The notes beneath the pieces are model-generated. The model was given only the letters and a program-made list of their open reading frames with translations, searched no databases and was not told the DNA's origin. The translations under genes were made by a program, and so were the position numbers. Below, one piece after another: positions 51,349 through 60,588 of a DNA stretch of 64,000 nucleotides. The first letter of the stretch is position 1, and each line of letters opens with the position of its first letter. The stretch is from Rhodovulum sp. 12E13 (GTDB lineage: Bacteria > Pseudomonadota > Alphaproteobacteria > Rhodobacterales > Rhodobacteraceae), in contig NZ_QPLK01000005.1 of NCBI RefSeq assembly GCF_003340565.1, positions 124,001-188,000 of the forward strand, in the 5' to 3' direction.

Positions 51349-51380
51349 CCTTCGGCGAGGATATTTGCGGCAAGAAGAAG
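51349..51380 (-). repeat. 32-bp dispersed intergenic repeat, copy 2
   Basis: Read on the minus strand it begins CTTCTTCTTGCCGCAAATAT and ends CCTCGCCGAAGG, matching copy 1 (after argJ) at 29 of 32 positions, with differences at 12, 23 and 29. It starts ten bases after argG and is inverted relative to copy 1. It is in non-coding sequence. Confidence 0.75.
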
Positions 51381-51532
51381 CCTGGGATCGAGCTGCGCGA
51401 TCCTGCGGTCGTCGCGGGCGCTCCGAGGCATGTGGGGGAGGCATGTCGGGCGGTGATCTGGCCCCCCGGGCGCCGACACTGCTACCCGCCGCCGCTGGGC
51501 AAGGAGGCGAAACAATCGTCAGGACCGCGTGA

Positions 51533-51593
51533 GGTCACGCCGGGGTGACTTGAGCGGACAGTCCCGCGAGGCGAGGCTGTGACCCTCGGTCAC
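51533..51593 (+). promoter_or_regulatory. Cluster of GGTCAC half-sites before msrA
   Basis: Two inverted-repeat pairs lie in 61 bases upstream of msrA: GTCAC (51534-51538) with GTGAC (51545-51549), and GTGACC (51579-51584) with GGTCAC (51588-51593). The second is perfect, with a three-base loop, and ends 12 bases before the start codon. The arrangement suggests a regulator binding site or RNA hairpin near the ribosome binding region. The regulator is unknown. Confidence 0.4.
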
Positions 51594-51605
51594 CGGAGAT
51601 CTGCC

Positions 51606-52277
51606 ATGTCGATGACGTTTGCCTCGATCAAGCCCGTCGTGCTGGCCCTGGCCATCGGGGTCGGGTTGCTCGCCCAGTGCCACACGGCCCGCGCTCAGGA
51701 CGGCGGCACCGAGACCGCGCTTGTCGCCGGCGGTTGTTTCGGGTGTGTCGAAGCCGATTTCGAGCGGGTGCAGGGCGTCGAGGAGGTGGTGTCGGGCTTT
51801 GCCGGTGGCGACGTGGCCAACCCGACCTACAGGCAGGTGACCGGGGGCGGCACCGGCCATCTCGAGGTCGCGCAGATCCGCTACGACCCCGACCGGATCG
51901 GGTACCGCCAGATCCTCGACCTGTTTCTGCGCTCGATCGACCCGTTCGACGCGGGCGGCCAGTTCTGCGACCGGGGCCAGAGCTACACGACCGCGATCTT
52001 CGCCCGGACCGAGGCACAGCGGCAGGCGGCCCAAGCGGCCATCGCGCAGGCGGAGCGGGAGCTCGGGCGGGAGATCGTGACGCCGGTGCGCGGGCCGGCG
52101 GAGTTCTGGCCGGCCGAGGCGTATCACCAGGACTACTACCGCAGCGACGAGCGCGTGCTGACCCGCTTCGGCTGGATCGACAAGGCCGACGCCTACAAGC
52201 GGTACCGCGACGCCTGCGGCCGCGACGCGCGGGTGCGCGAGATCTGGGGCGCCGACGCGCCGTTCGCGGGAGGCTGA
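51606..52277 (+). CDS. msrA: Secreted peptide-methionine sulfoxide reductase A
   Basis: Exported MsrA, 223 residues: repairs oxidised methionine (S-form) in periplasmic proteins. A signal peptide spans residues 1-31 (cleaved near ARAQD). The active-site region reads GGCFGC with C44 as nucleophile; the Trp that normally follows in GCFW is replaced by Gly (GGG codon). The catalytic region [13 protein letters not shown] and the [14 protein letters not shown] segment are present. Recycling cysteines in the C-terminal part are less obvious. Function is likely but the Trp loss may reduce activity. Confidence 0.85.
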   Translation: MSMTFASIKPVVLALAIGVGLLAQCHTARAQDGGTETALVAGGCFGCVEADFERVQGVEEVVSGFAGGDVANPTYRQVTGGGTGHLEVAQIRYDPDRIGYRQILDLFLRSIDPFDAGGQFCDRGQSYTTAIFARTEAQRQAAQAAIAQAERELGREIVTPVRGPAEFWPAEAYHQDYYRSDERVLTRFGWIDKADAYKRYRDACGRDARVREIWGADAPFAGG

Positions 52278-52297
52278 ACCAGACGCCGGCCACGGGG

Positions 52298-52948
52298 TCA
52301 GGGCCTCGAAAGGCGTCTCCCGTCCCAGTGCAGCCCCGTCTCGCGGGCGGTGCGATAAAGCGCTGTCGCGAGTCGGCGGCGGGCCAGGACGGGCAGCCAG
52401 GACCGCAGCGGCACGAGCGCGCGATCGCCGAACCCGTCGACCAGGACGAAGCGGGAGGCGCCGTGGCGCGACGTCTCCAGCACGAAGTTGGCGGGGCGCG
52501 CGTCGTGGACGACGATGCCGGCCGCCTGCAGATCGGCCACGAGATCGTTGAGCATTTCGATTTCGGCGTCTCCGAGCCGTCCTTGATCGGCGAGCAGGGC
52601 GAGCGTCGGGCCCATCCGGCCGTCGGCATCGGCCACCTTGCGCACGATATGCGCCGTGCCGCTCCCCCATGGAAGGCAGGCGATCACCTCGGCCACCGGC
52701 GGCGGACGCCGCGTGCGGGTGGCATAGGCAAGGGCAGCCTGCCAGGCGCGACGTTCGCGCTGGCCGACCGGGTCTCTGACACCGCCACGGGCGTCGCGCC
52801 GCAGGGCATGCGGATGCATCACCTTGATCAGCAGGCCGGGCTGGTCAGGCCAGTCGAACACCGCGCGTTCGGAGCCGCGGGCGAGGGCCTCCTCCGGGGC
52901 GAGGCGCGGCAGGGACAGGCCCTGCGGCGGCGGGAACGACGTATCCAT
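52298..52948 (-). CDS. YrbL-like kinase-fold protein
   Basis: Protein of 216 residues with a protein-kinase-like fold similar to PhoP-regulated YrbL. Kinase landmarks are GLLIKVMHP (ATP-lysine), GIVVHDARPANFVL (catalytic loop H-D-x-R-x-x-N) and FVLVDGFGD (metal-binding DxG-like), but the family is not well characterised. The start at ATG 52948 (MDTSFPPPQGL) is chosen; an upstream in-frame extension is Cys/Arg-rich and encoded by the tandem repeat, so it is not credible. Divergent from mutS, convergent with msrA. Confidence 0.7.
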   Translation of the reverse strand: MDTSFPPPQGLSLPRLAPEEALARGSERAVFDWPDQPGLLIKVMHPHALRRDARGGVRDPVGQRERRAWQAALAYATRTRRPPPVAEVIACLPWGSGTAHIVRKVADADGRMGPTLALLADQGRLGDAEIEMLNDLVADLQAAGIVVHDARPANFVLETSRHGASRFVLVDGFGDRALVPLRSWLPVLARRRLATALYRTARETGLHWDGRRLSRP

Positions 52949-52988
52949 GTCATTAATCCTTAACAAGACCGTTACATGGAGGGAACCG

Positions 52989-53020
52989 CACCGACACCGA
53001 CACCGGCACGGACACCGACG
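52989..53020. repeat. Short tandem repeats in the divergent yrbL-mutS region
   Basis: CACCGA/CACCGG/CACGGA hexamers repeat about five times with small changes (core CACCGACACCGACACC). They lie between the divergently transcribed yrbL-like and mutS genes, in non-coding DNA. Variation in repeat number could change promoter spacing, but this is inference. Confidence 0.6.
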
Positions 53021-53118
53021 CTCTTCAATCGGCGGATCGCCAGCGATAGGCTGCCGGCAGCGCTCGGGCGAGCACTCGGGCGCGGCCACGCGAGGGGACG
53101 CGCCGCTTGACCGAGACG

Positions 53119-55776
53119 ATGCCGAAGACGGGAGCCGTCACGCCGATGATGGCCCAGTACCTGGAGATCAAGGCCGGTCATCCGGGGGCGCTCCTGTTCT
53201 ACCGTATGGGCGATTTCTACGAGATGTTCTTCGACGACGCGGTGGCGGCGGCCGAGGCGCTCGACATCGCCTTGACCAAGCGAGGCAGCCATGCGGGCGA
53301 GGACATCCCGATGTGCGGGGTGCCGGTGCATGCGGCCGAGAGCTATCTGCTGACGCTGATCCGAAAGGGCTTTCGCGTGGCCGTCTGCGAGCAGATGGAG
53401 GACCCTGCCGAGGCGAAGAAGCGCGGCCACAAGGCCGTGGTGCGGCGCGAGGTGGTGCGGCTGGTCACGCCGGGCACGCTGACCGAGGACACGCTGCTCG
53501 AGGCGCGGGCGAACAACTTTCTCGCGGCCTACGCGAACCTAGCCGGCGAGGGGGCGCTGGCCTGGGTCGACATCTCGACGGGCGAGTTGCGGGTGGCCGG
53601 GTGCCCGGAGGTGCGGTTGGGGCCAGACCTTGCGCGCCTCGCCCCACGGGAGGTGCTGTTGCCGGAAGCGTTGGAAGGGAGGCTGGGCGCGGTCGTGGAG
53701 GAGGCCGGCGCGGCACTGACGGCCCTCGAGCGGGGGATGTTCGACAGCGCGTCGGGGGCGCGGCGGCTGGCGGAGGCGTTCGGGGTGACCTCGCTGGATG
53801 CGTTCGGGGGGTTCGGGCGGGCCGAACTGTCGGCGATGGGGGCGCTCGCGGGGTATCTCGACCTGACGCAGAAGGGGCGGATGCCTCTGCTGCGCCCGCC
53901 GGTATGGGAGGCCGACGGCGACGCGGTAGCGATCGACGCGGCCACGCGGCGGAACCTCGAGCTGACCGAGTCGCTGTCGGGCGGGCGCGCGGGCTCTCTC
54001 CTCGGGGCGGTCGACCGGACGGTAACGGCGCCGGGCGCGCGTCTGCTAGCGCGGCGCATCTCGGCACCCGCGCGACGGCTGTCGACGGTGCAGGCGCGGC
54101 TGGCGAATGTGGCGCATTTCGTGGAGGAGACAGGGCAGGCCGAGAGGCTGCGCGCCTGCCTGCGCAGCGTGCCCGATATGGACCGGGCGCTGTCGCGGCT
54201 CGGGCTGGATCGGGGTGGGCCGCGCGATCTCGCCGCGATCCGCAACGGGCTAGCGGGGGCCGAGCAGGTGGCCGGCCAGCTGGACACAGGACTGCCCGAG
54301 GCGCTGGCAGAGGCGGCGGCGGACCTGCGGGGCCAGGAGGGGCTGCTGGGCGCGCTCGACGCCGCGCTGGTGGCCGACCCGCCGCATCTGGCGCGGGATG
54401 GCGGCTTCATCGCGCCGGGGCACGACGCCGAGCTCGACGAGGCGCGGCGGCTCCGCGACGAGGGGCGCGGCGTGATCGCCTCGCTCCAGGCCCGATACGC
54501 CGATCAGACGGGGATCGCCTCGCTGAAGGTCAAGCATAACAACGTACTGGGCTATTTCGTCGAGACGACGGCCACCCATGCCGAGCGGATGCTTGCGCCG
54601 CCCCTGTCGGAGACGTTCCGCCACCGGCAGACGACGGCGAACGCCCTGCGCTTCACCACCGAGGAGCTAAGCGATCTTGAGAGCCGGATCCTGAACGCGG
54701 GCGCGCGGGCGCTGGAGATCGAAAAGCGCCTCTTCGGCGCGTTGCGCGCGCTGGTGCTCGATGGCGCCCCGCGGGTGGCGGCGGCAGCGCGCGCACTGGC
54801 GGAGGTGGACGTGGCAACCGCGCTCGCGGACCTCGCCCGTGGCGAGGGATGGTGCCGGCCCGAGGTGGACGAGAGCCGCGCCTTCGCGATCGAGGGCGGG
54901 CGGCACCCGGTGGTCGAGCAGGCGCTGCGACGGCAGGCGGGGCCCGCCTTCGTGGCCAACGACTGCGACCTGTCGGCAGAGGGGGACGCGGCCCATATCC
55001 GCCTGCTGACCGGCCCCAACATGGCGGGCAAGTCGACCTACCTGCGGCAGAACGCACTGATCGCGCTTCTGGCACAGGCGGGAAGCTTCGTGCCCGCCTC
55101 CCGGGCGCGGATCGGTCTGGTCTCGGCCCTGTTCAGCCGCGTGGGCGCATCGGACGACCTGGCGCGGGGGCGCTCGACCTTCATGGTCGAAATGGTCGAG
55201 ACGGCGGCGATCCTGAACCGGGCCGACGCCCGGGCGCTGGTAATTCTCGACGAGATCGGGCGGGGCACGGCGACCTACGATGGCCTCTCGATCGCGTGGG
55301 CGGTGCTGGAACACCTGCACGACGTCAACCGCTGCCGCGCGCTTTTTGCCACCCATTACCACGAGTTGACGGCACTCGCGCAACGGCTCGAGGGGGTGGA
55401 GAACGCGACAGTCGCGGTGAAGGAATGGCAGGACGACGTGGTGTTCCTGCACGAGGTGCGCCCCGGCGCCGCAGATCGCAGCTACGGCGTGCAGGTCGCG
55501 CGGCTGGCGGGGCTGCCGCGGGCAGTCATCGCCCGGGCGCGCACCGTGCTCGATGCCCTGGAGACGGGCGAGCGCGAGGGTGGGCGGGGCGCGAAGGCAG
55601 TTATCGACGACTTGCCCCTCTTCGCCGCGGCTCGACCGCCGCAGGCCGAGCCCGACCCGCCGCCGGAGAGCCCGGCACTCGAACACTTGCGAAACCTCTC
55701 GCCAGACGACCTGTCCCCGCGCGAGGCGCTGGAGACACTCTACGCGCTGAAGGCCCTTCTGCTGGATGGCAGGTGA
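53119..55776 (+). CDS. mutS: DNA mismatch repair protein MutS
   Basis: ATP-dependent mismatch recognition protein. The mismatch-contacting F33 and E35 lie in [11 protein letters not shown]; the ATPase has Walker [12 protein letters not shown] near residue 632, [15 protein letters not shown] and the helix-turn-helix end. 885 residues from ATG 53119 ([16 protein letters not shown]); a TTG at 53107 would add four residues. The last 15 residues ([14 protein letters not shown]) are the tetramerisation helix. Isolated gene; a three-palindrome element follows its stop. Confidence 0.97.
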   Translation: MPKTGAVTPMMAQYLEIKAGHPGALLFYRMGDFYEMFFDDAVAAAEALDIALTKRGSHAGEDIPMCGVPVHAAESYLLTLIRKGFRVAVCEQMEDPAEAKKRGHKAVVRREVVRLVTPGTLTEDTLLEARANNFLAAYANLAGEGALAWVDISTGELRVAGCPEVRLGPDLARLAPREVLLPEALEGRLGAVVEEAGAALTALERGMFDSASGARRLAEAFGVTSLDAFGGFGRAELSAMGALAGYLDLTQKGRMPLLRPPVWEADGDAVAIDAATRRNLELTESLSGGRAGSLLGAVDRTVTAPGARLLARRISAPARRLSTVQARLANVAHFVEETGQAERLRACLRSVPDMDRALSRLGLDRGGPRDLAAIRNGLAGAEQVAGQLDTGLPEALAEAAADLRGQEGLLGALDAALVADPPHLARDGGFIAPGHDAELDEARRLRDEGRGVIASLQARYADQTGIASLKVKHNNVLGYFVETTATHAERMLAPPLSETFRHRQTTANALRFTTEELSDLESRILNAGARALEIEKRLFGALRALVLDGAPRVAAAARALAEVDVATALADLARGEGWCRPEVDESRAFAIEGGRHPVVEQALRRQAGPAFVANDCDLSAEGDAAHIRLLTGPNMAGKSTYLRQNALIALLAQAGSFVPASRARIGLVSALFSRVGASDDLARGRSTFMVEMVETAAILNRADARALVILDEIGRGTATYDGLSIAWAVLEHLHDVNRCRALFATHYHELTALAQRLEGVENATVAVKEWQDDVVFLHEVRPGAADRSYGVQVARLAGLPRAVIARARTVLDALETGEREGGRGAKAVIDDLPLFAAARPPQAEPDPPPESPALEHLRNLSPDDLSPREALETLYALKALLLDGR

Positions 55777-55801
55777 TCGGCGGCCGCCCGCAGGCCGGAG
55801 A

Positions 55802-55862
55802 GAACGCCCTTGCAAGGGCGTTCAGCGCGCGTGCGCGCGCTGAAGGCGTTTGCAAACGCCTT
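55802..55862. repeat. Three abutting palindromes between mutS and grpE
   Basis: Contiguous 61-base element: (1) a perfect 22-bp palindrome 55802-55823 with core CCCTTGCAAGGG; (2) an imperfect one with 11-base arms TTCAGCGCGCG and CGCGCGCTGAA around TG, 55821-55844; (3) a perfect 20-bp palindrome 55843-55862, AAGGCGTTTGCAAACGCCTT. The first and third share the TTGCAA core. The element lies 25 bases after mutS and 17 before the grpE stop, on convergent genes. It could act as a bidirectional terminator, cruciform or repetitive element. Confidence 0.8.
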
Positions 55863-55879
55863 GGCCCCGCTCTGGGGGA

Positions 55880-56479
55880 TCAGCCGGGCGTCGAGGAGAC
55901 GCCTACCTGCGCTGGGCGCAACAGACGATCGTGCAACAGGAAGCCGTCGGCCATGACCTGAATGATGTCGCCCGCCCTTGTTTCGGGCACGGGAGCCTCG
56001 AACATCGCCTCGTGCAACTGGGGGTCGAAGGGCTCGCCCAGCTCCGGGCGGATCATGTGGATACCGTGCTTCTCGAAGACCTTGCCCAGTTCGCGCAGCG
56101 TCAGCTCGACGCCCTCGATCAGCGCAGCGTCGGCCTGACGCTGTTCGTCGGTCGCGGCGGCGAGGGCGCGGTTGAGATTGTCCCAGACGGGCAGCAGGTC
56201 GCGCGCAAGGCGGGAACCGCCATAGTTCTCGGCCTCGCGGCGATCGCGGTCGCTGCGCTTGCGCGCGTTTTCGGCGTCGGCGAGCGCGCGAAGGAACCGA
56301 TCCTTGTAGGCGTCGCGCTCGGCGGTGAGCTCCGCGATCATCGCCTCGGAGCCCGGCGCAGCGGCACCCTCGCCGGTCGCGCTTTCTGCCTGATCCGCCG
56401 TGTCGACGGGCTCGGCGCCGGTCGCGTCCCAGCGATCCTGTGCGGAGAGATCGACGTCGTCCTTTTTCGGTTCGCCCAT
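55880..56479 (-). CDS. grpE: Nucleotide exchange factor GrpE
   Basis: Exchange factor for DnaK. An acidic N-terminal extension (VDLSAQDRWDATGAEPVDTA) leads to the long dimeric coiled coil (IAELTAERDAYKDRFLRALA) and the C-terminal beta-domain with PELGEPFDPQLHEAM. 199 residues. It follows hrcA by 13 bases on the minus strand, so the two share the hrcA promoter; its partners dnaK and dnaJ are 45 kb away. Confidence 0.95.
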   Translation of the reverse strand: MGEPKKDDVDLSAQDRWDATGAEPVDTADQAESATGEGAAAPGSEAMIAELTAERDAYKDRFLRALADAENARKRSDRDRREAENYGGSRLARDLLPVWDNLNRALAAATDEQRQADAALIEGVELTLRELGKVFEKHGIHMIRPELGEPFDPQLHEAMFEAPVPETRAGDIIQVMADGFLLHDRLLRPAQVGVSSTPG

Positions 56480-56492
56480 AGAGTCCTCTCGG

Positions 56493-57557
56493 TCAGGTCC
56501 GTTCGGTCAGCAATCGCCCCACGAGCTGCGCGGTGTAGTCCACAATGGGGACGATGCGGCCGTAATTCAGCCTCGTCGGCCCGATCACCCCGACCGCGCC
56601 GACGATCTTACGATCCGCGTTCATATATGGAGAGACCACCAGAGAGGAACCCGAAAGCGAGAAGAGTTTCGTCTCGGAGCCGATAAAAATCCGCACGCCT
56701 TCGCCCTCCTCGGTCAGTTCGAGAAACTCGGCGATGTCGCGTTTGCGCTCGAGATCGTCGAACAGCAGGCGGATCCGCTCGAGATCCTCGGCGCGGGTCT
56801 GCTCGTCGAGCAGATGTGCCGTGCCGCGGACAATCAGTCGCTCGGTCGGCTCGCCCTCGTCGGCCCAGACGGCGAGCCCCTGCTCGACGAGGCCACGCGC
56901 GAGCGAATCGAGCTCCTGTCGGCGGCGGGCGACCTCGGCGCGCATCGAGGCGCGAAGCTGGGACAGCGTCTTGCCCTCTGCCAGGGCGTTGACGAAATTG
57001 GCAGCCTCTCGCATCGAGGCGGGGGTCTGGCCCGGCGGCGGGGTGAAGACACGGTTCTCCACGTGCCCGTCGGCGAAGACCAGCACGACGAGCGCACGGT
57101 CATGGCCGAGATGCACGAACTCGATATGCCGGATCGGGGCCTCGTGCTTCGGCGTCAGCACGAGACTGGCCACTTGCGTGGCCCCGGTCAGCGCAGCCCC
57201 GACCTTGCCCATGAGGTGGACGATGTCCGACTCGTTCTCGCCCAGGGTGGCATCGATGCGGGCCCGGTCCGTGGCGTCGAGGTCGCGCACCTCGAGAAGG
57301 CCGTCGACGAACATGCGCAGGCCCAGCTCGGTAGGCACGCGGCCGGCGGAAACGTGCGGCGAGTCGAGCAGTCCGAGATACTCGAGATCCTGCATGACGT
57401 TCCGAATCGTCGCGGCCGAGATCTTTTCGGAGAAGTCGCGCGTCAGGGTGCGCGATCCCACCGGCTCGCCGCTGTCGAGATAGCCCTCGACCACCCGGCG
57501 AAAGACCTCGCGGGAGCGGTTGTTGAGTTCGTTCAGGGTCGGCGTTGCCTCGGTCAT
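56493..57557 (-). CDS. hrcA: Heat-inducible transcription repressor HrcA
   Basis: Repressor that binds CIRCE elements and represses groESL-type genes in other bacteria. The N-terminal winged helix ([35 protein letters not shown]) and the C-terminal dimerisation/effector region (GDLTVxIG-like strand near [19 protein letters not shown]) are recognisable. 354 residues from ATG 57557; the earlier ATG at 57605 is not preferred. No CIRCE-type repeat was found in this window. A candidate promoter lies at 57590-57618. Confidence 0.93.
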   Translation of the reverse strand: MTEATPTLNELNNRSREVFRRVVEGYLDSGEPVGSRTLTRDFSEKISAATIRNVMQDLEYLGLLDSPHVSAGRVPTELGLRMFVDGLLEVRDLDATDRARIDATLGENESDIVHLMGKVGAALTGATQVASLVLTPKHEAPIRHIEFVHLGHDRALVVLVFADGHVENRVFTPPPGQTPASMREAANFVNALAEGKTLSQLRASMRAEVARRRQELDSLARGLVEQGLAVWADEGEPTERLIVRGTAHLLDEQTRAEDLERIRLLFDDLERKRDIAEFLELTEEGEGVRIFIGSETKLFSLSGSSLVVSPYMNADRKIVGAVGVIGPTRLNYGRIVPIVDYTAQLVGRLLTERT

Positions 57558-57589
57558 GTCGCTCTGAAAGGGACGGGGCGGATGCAGGA

Positions 57590-57618
57590 TATAAATGCAT
57601 GGCATGCGGGGCGGTCAA
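57590..57618 (-). promoter_or_regulatory. Candidate promoter of hrcA-grpE
   Basis: Read on the minus strand, TTGACC (57613-57618), a 17-base spacer and TTTATA (57590-57595) match a vegetative -35/-10 pair (five of six and four of six). It lies about 33 bases before hrcA ATG. Close to a CCATGCAT segment that also resembles part of a heat-shock promoter, so control may be mixed. Consensus match only. Confidence 0.5.
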
Positions 57619-57733
57619 CTCGGGCGGACGCCCGCCGCGGACCTGCGGGCGCATCGGCACGCGGGGTGGGCCTTGCGCCCGGGGCCGCGACTTGGGAAGA
57701 GCGGCCGCAGGCGAACAGCACAGGAGACGGGCC

Positions 57734-58447
57734 ATGCGGCCATCGGGACGGGCGCTCGACCAGATGCGCGAGATCGTCATCGAGACGGGGGTGACGCGGC
57801 ACGCGGAAGGATCGTGCCTGATCCGCATGGGCGACACGCATGTGCTGTGCACGGCGAGCGTGGAGGAGCGCGTGCCGCCCTTCCTGAAGAACTCGGGGCA
57901 GGGCTGGGTGACGGCTGAATACGGGATGCTGCCGCGTGCCACCCACACGCGGGGCCAGCGCGAGGCCAAGCGCGGGCAATCGGGGCGGACGCAGGAGATA
58001 CAGCGGCTGATCGGGCGCGCGCTGCGGGCCGGCACCGACCTGCGGGCGCTGGGCGAGCGGCAGATCACGGTGGATTGCGACGTGATCCAGGCCGACGGGG
58101 GCACCCGGTGCGCGGCGATCACCGGCGGCTGGGTGGCGCTGAAGCTGGCGGTGGAGCGGCTGGCAAAGGCGCGTGACGTGCTGTCGGACCCGCTGGTGGA
58201 TCATGTTGCGGCGGTCTCGTGCGGCATCTACGCGGGCCAGCCGGTGCTCGACCTCGACTATGCCGAGGACAGCGAGGCGGGAACCGACGGCAACTTCGTG
58301 ATGACCGGCTCGGGGAATCTGATCGAACTGCAGGCGAGCGCGGAGGGGGCGACCTTTTCCCGCGAGGAACTGGCACGGCTGATGGACCTGGCAGAGGCGG
58401 GGGTGTCGGCGCTGGTCGCGGCACAGAAGGCGGCGGTGGCCGGATGA
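57734..58447 (+). CDS. rph: Ribonuclease PH
   Basis: 3'-exoribonuclease/phosphorolytic enzyme that trims the 3' end of tRNA precursors. [19 protein letters not shown] is the start; [39 protein letters not shown] and the C-terminal SxR-like strand match RNase PH. 237 residues from ATG 57734 with GACGGGCC-rich context; an earlier in-frame opening is not supported. First gene of rph-rdgB-hemW. Its TGA overlaps rdgB by four bases (ATGA). Confidence 0.96.
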   Translation: MRPSGRALDQMREIVIETGVTRHAEGSCLIRMGDTHVLCTASVEERVPPFLKNSGQGWVTAEYGMLPRATHTRGQREAKRGQSGRTQEIQRLIGRALRAGTDLRALGERQITVDCDVIQADGGTRCAAITGGWVALKLAVERLAKARDVLSDPLVDHVAAVSCGIYAGQPVLDLDYAEDSEAGTDGNFVMTGSGNLIELQASAEGATFSREELARLMDLAEAGVSALVAAQKAAVAG

Positions 58448-59058
58448 CCCGGCGCTTCGCCGGCGGTCGGCTGGTCATCGCCTCGCACAACGCGGGAAAG
58501 GTGCGCGAGATCGGCGACCTTCTGGCGCCTTTCGGGGCAAAGGTGATCTCGGCCGGCGAGCTGGGTCTCGGCGAGCCGGAGGAAACGGAGGAGACCTTCG
58601 CCGGCAATGCGCGGATCAAGGCGCATGCCGCGGCGCGGGGCGCAGGCCTTCCGGCCCTGTCTGACGACAGCGGGCTGTCGGTCGCGGCCCTGGGGGGCGA
58701 CCCCGGCGTGCGTACGGCGGACTGGGCCGAGACGGAGGGCGGGCGTGACTTTCGCGTCGGGATGGAACGGGTCTGGTCCGCCCTGGGGGACACGGCGGCC
58801 AACCCGCCGTTCGCCGCGCATTTCACCTGCGCTCTGTGCCTCGCCTGGCCCGACGGGGCCGACGCGGTCTTCGAGGGCGAGGTGCATGGAACGCTCGTCT
58901 GGCCACCGCGCGGCGAACGGGGCTTCGGCTACGACCCGATGTTCCTGCCCGAGGGCGAGCGGGAGACCTTCGGAGAGATGGAACCGGCACGGAAGCACGC
59001 GATGAGCCACCGGGCCCGCGCCTTCGCCGCGCTCGTCGCGGGCTGTTTCGGAGGATAG
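58444..59058 (+). CDS. rdgB: XTP/dITP diphosphatase (HAM1/RdgB)
   Basis: Removes non-canonical purine nucleoside triphosphates (XTP, dITP) before they enter DNA. The nucleotide-binding end [35 protein letters not shown] (acidic metal site) and [15 protein letters not shown] are diagnostic. 204 residues from ATG 58444, overlapping the rph stop. Four bases separate its stop from hemW. An rph-rdgB-hemW order is common in alphaproteobacteria. Confidence 0.95.
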   Translation: MTRRFAGGRLVIASHNAGKVREIGDLLAPFGAKVISAGELGLGEPEETEETFAGNARIKAHAAARGAGLPALSDDSGLSVAALGGDPGVRTADWAETEGGRDFRVGMERVWSALGDTAANPPFAAHFTCALCLAWPDGADAVFEGEVHGTLVWPPRGERGFGYDPMFLPEGERETFGEMEPARKHAMSHRARAFAALVAGCFGG

Positions 59059-59062
59059 CGTC

Positions 59063-60226
59063 ATGGAGGAGGGCGCCGGGTTCGGGCTGTATGTCCACTG
59101 GCCCTTCTGCCAGGCGAAGTGCCCCTATTGCGACTTCAACTCGCATGTCGTGACGGGCGTCGACCAGGCGCGCTGGGCGCGGGCGCTGGCCGGCGATGTG
59201 GCACGCGTGGCCGGGCGGACGGGAGGGCGCCACGGGGGACGGCGCCTGACCAGCGTGTTTTTCGGCGGAGGCACGCCGAGCCTGATGGAACCGGAGACCG
59301 TGGCCGCGGTGATGGACGCGGCGCGTGCGGGCTGGGTCTGCGCCAACGATCTCGAGGTGACGCTGGAGGCGAACCCCACCTCGGTGGAGGCGGGAAGGTT
59401 CGGCGGCTATCGCGACGCGGGCGTCAACCGGGTGTCGCTGGGGGTGCAGGCGCTGAACGATTCCGACCTGAAGCGGCTCGGACGATTGCACAGCGCGGCC
59501 GAGGCAAGGGCGGCCTTCGACGTGGCGCGGAGGGTGTTCGACCGGGTTTCGTTCGACCTGATCTGCGCACGGCAGGACCAGACGCGCGAGGCCTGGGCGG
59601 CAGAGCTGGACGAGGCGCTGGCAATGGCGGTGGACCATCTCTCGCTCTACCAGCTGACGATCGAGCCGGGCACCGCCTTTGCGGCGCGGCAGGAGGCTGG
59701 GAAGCTGCGGGGCCTGCCCGACGAGGATCTTGGCGCGGACCTGTACGAGATGACGGTGGAGCGGTGTGAGGCAGCGGGTCTGCGGCTCTACGAGGTGTCG
59801 AACTTCGCGAGACCGGGGGCCGAATGCCGGCACAACCTGCTTTACTGGTCAGGGGGCGACTATGCGGGCGTGGGACCGGGCGCGCATGGGCGGCTGACGC
59901 TGGACGGCCGGCGGGTGGCGACAGAGCAGGTGAGCGCCCCTGGCGCGTGGCTTGCCGGTGTCGAGACGGCCGAACGGGCGCATGAGCGCGAGGAGGAGAT
60001 TTCCGTTTCCGATCAGGTTGTCGAGTATCTCTTGATGGGACTGCGCAAGCGCGAGGGCGTCGCGCTCTCGGCGCTGTCGGCCCTGGGGGATGCAGGAGCC
60101 TCGGTCGGGGAGCGCGCGCAGGCGCTGAAGGACGTCGGGCTGCTCGAGGCAGTGTCGGGGCGGATGCGGGCGACGCCACGGGGCAGGCTGCTGCTCGACC
60201 GGCTGGTGGCGGAGTTGGCGGGGTGA
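59063..60226 (+). CDS. hemW: Heme chaperone HemW (radical SAM)
   Basis: Radical SAM protein related to coproporphyrinogen III oxidase, now viewed as a heme-binding chaperone. The 4Fe-4S cysteines are C16, C20 and C23 (CQAKCPYC, with DFNSHV after), followed by the FFGGGTPSLM motif and LGVQALNDSDLK. 387 residues; GGAGGATAGCGTC precedes the ATG. The C-terminal HTH-like HemW domain is complete. Enzymatic oxidase activity is not implied: the family lacks the key HemN residues. Confidence 0.93.
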   Translation: MEEGAGFGLYVHWPFCQAKCPYCDFNSHVVTGVDQARWARALAGDVARVAGRTGGRHGGRRLTSVFFGGGTPSLMEPETVAAVMDAARAGWVCANDLEVTLEANPTSVEAGRFGGYRDAGVNRVSLGVQALNDSDLKRLGRLHSAAEARAAFDVARRVFDRVSFDLICARQDQTREAWAAELDEALAMAVDHLSLYQLTIEPGTAFAARQEAGKLRGLPDEDLGADLYEMTVERCEAAGLRLYEVSNFARPGAECRHNLLYWSGGDYAGVGPGAHGRLTLDGRRVATEQVSAPGAWLAGVETAERAHEREEEISVSDQVVEYLLMGLRKREGVALSALSALGDAGASVGERAQALKDVGLLEAVSGRMRATPRGRLLLDRLVAELAG

Positions 60227-60234
60227 GCTGACCG

Positions 60235-60588
60235 ATGCGCGTCGTCTGGGCATTCTGCGGCGTGCTGTGTGTCTGCTTCGGGGCGCTTGGGGTGTTTCTG
60301 CCATTGTTGCCGACGGTGCCCTTCATGCTTCTGGCGGCATTCTGCTTCGCACGATCGTCGCCGCAACTGCACGACTGGCTGCTCTCGCACCCGCTATTCG
60401 GGCCTCCGATCATGGACTGGCAGGAGCGTGGCGCGATCTCGCGCCGGGGCAAGATCGCGGCGACGGTGTCGATCACGGCGGTCTTTTCGCTGTCGCTAGC
60501 GCTGGGGGTGCCGCTGGCTGTGCTCGGGGTGCAGGCGGCTGTGCTGGCCGGCGTGCTGACCTTTATCTGGTCCCGTCCGGCAAGCTAG
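60235..60588 (+). CDS. DUF454 (YbaN-like) inner-membrane protein
   Basis: Small membrane protein of 117 residues with two or three hydrophobic segments (VVWAFCGVLCVCFGALGVFL, then ATVSITAVFSLSLALGVPLAV). FLPLLPTVPFMLLAAFCFARSS is the conserved DUF454 pattern. Function unknown. It begins eight bases after hemW, and its 3' end runs 26 bases into the 3' end of parB on the other strand. Confidence 0.82.
   Translation: MRVVWAFCGVLCVCFGALGVFLPLLPTVPFMLLAAFCFARSSPQLHDWLLSHPLFGPPIMDWQERGAISRRGKIAATVSITAVFSLSLALGVPLAVLGVQAAVLAGVLTFIWSRPAS

Noticed and set aside
52949-53089. Cys/Arg-rich N-terminal extension of the YrbL-like protein
   Set aside because: It is translated from the tandem hexamer repeats; the ATG at 52948 is the sensible start.
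57558-57733. CIRCE element upstream of hrcA
   Set aside because: No TTAGCACTC-N9-GAGTGCTAA-like inverted repeat is present here or before dnaK.
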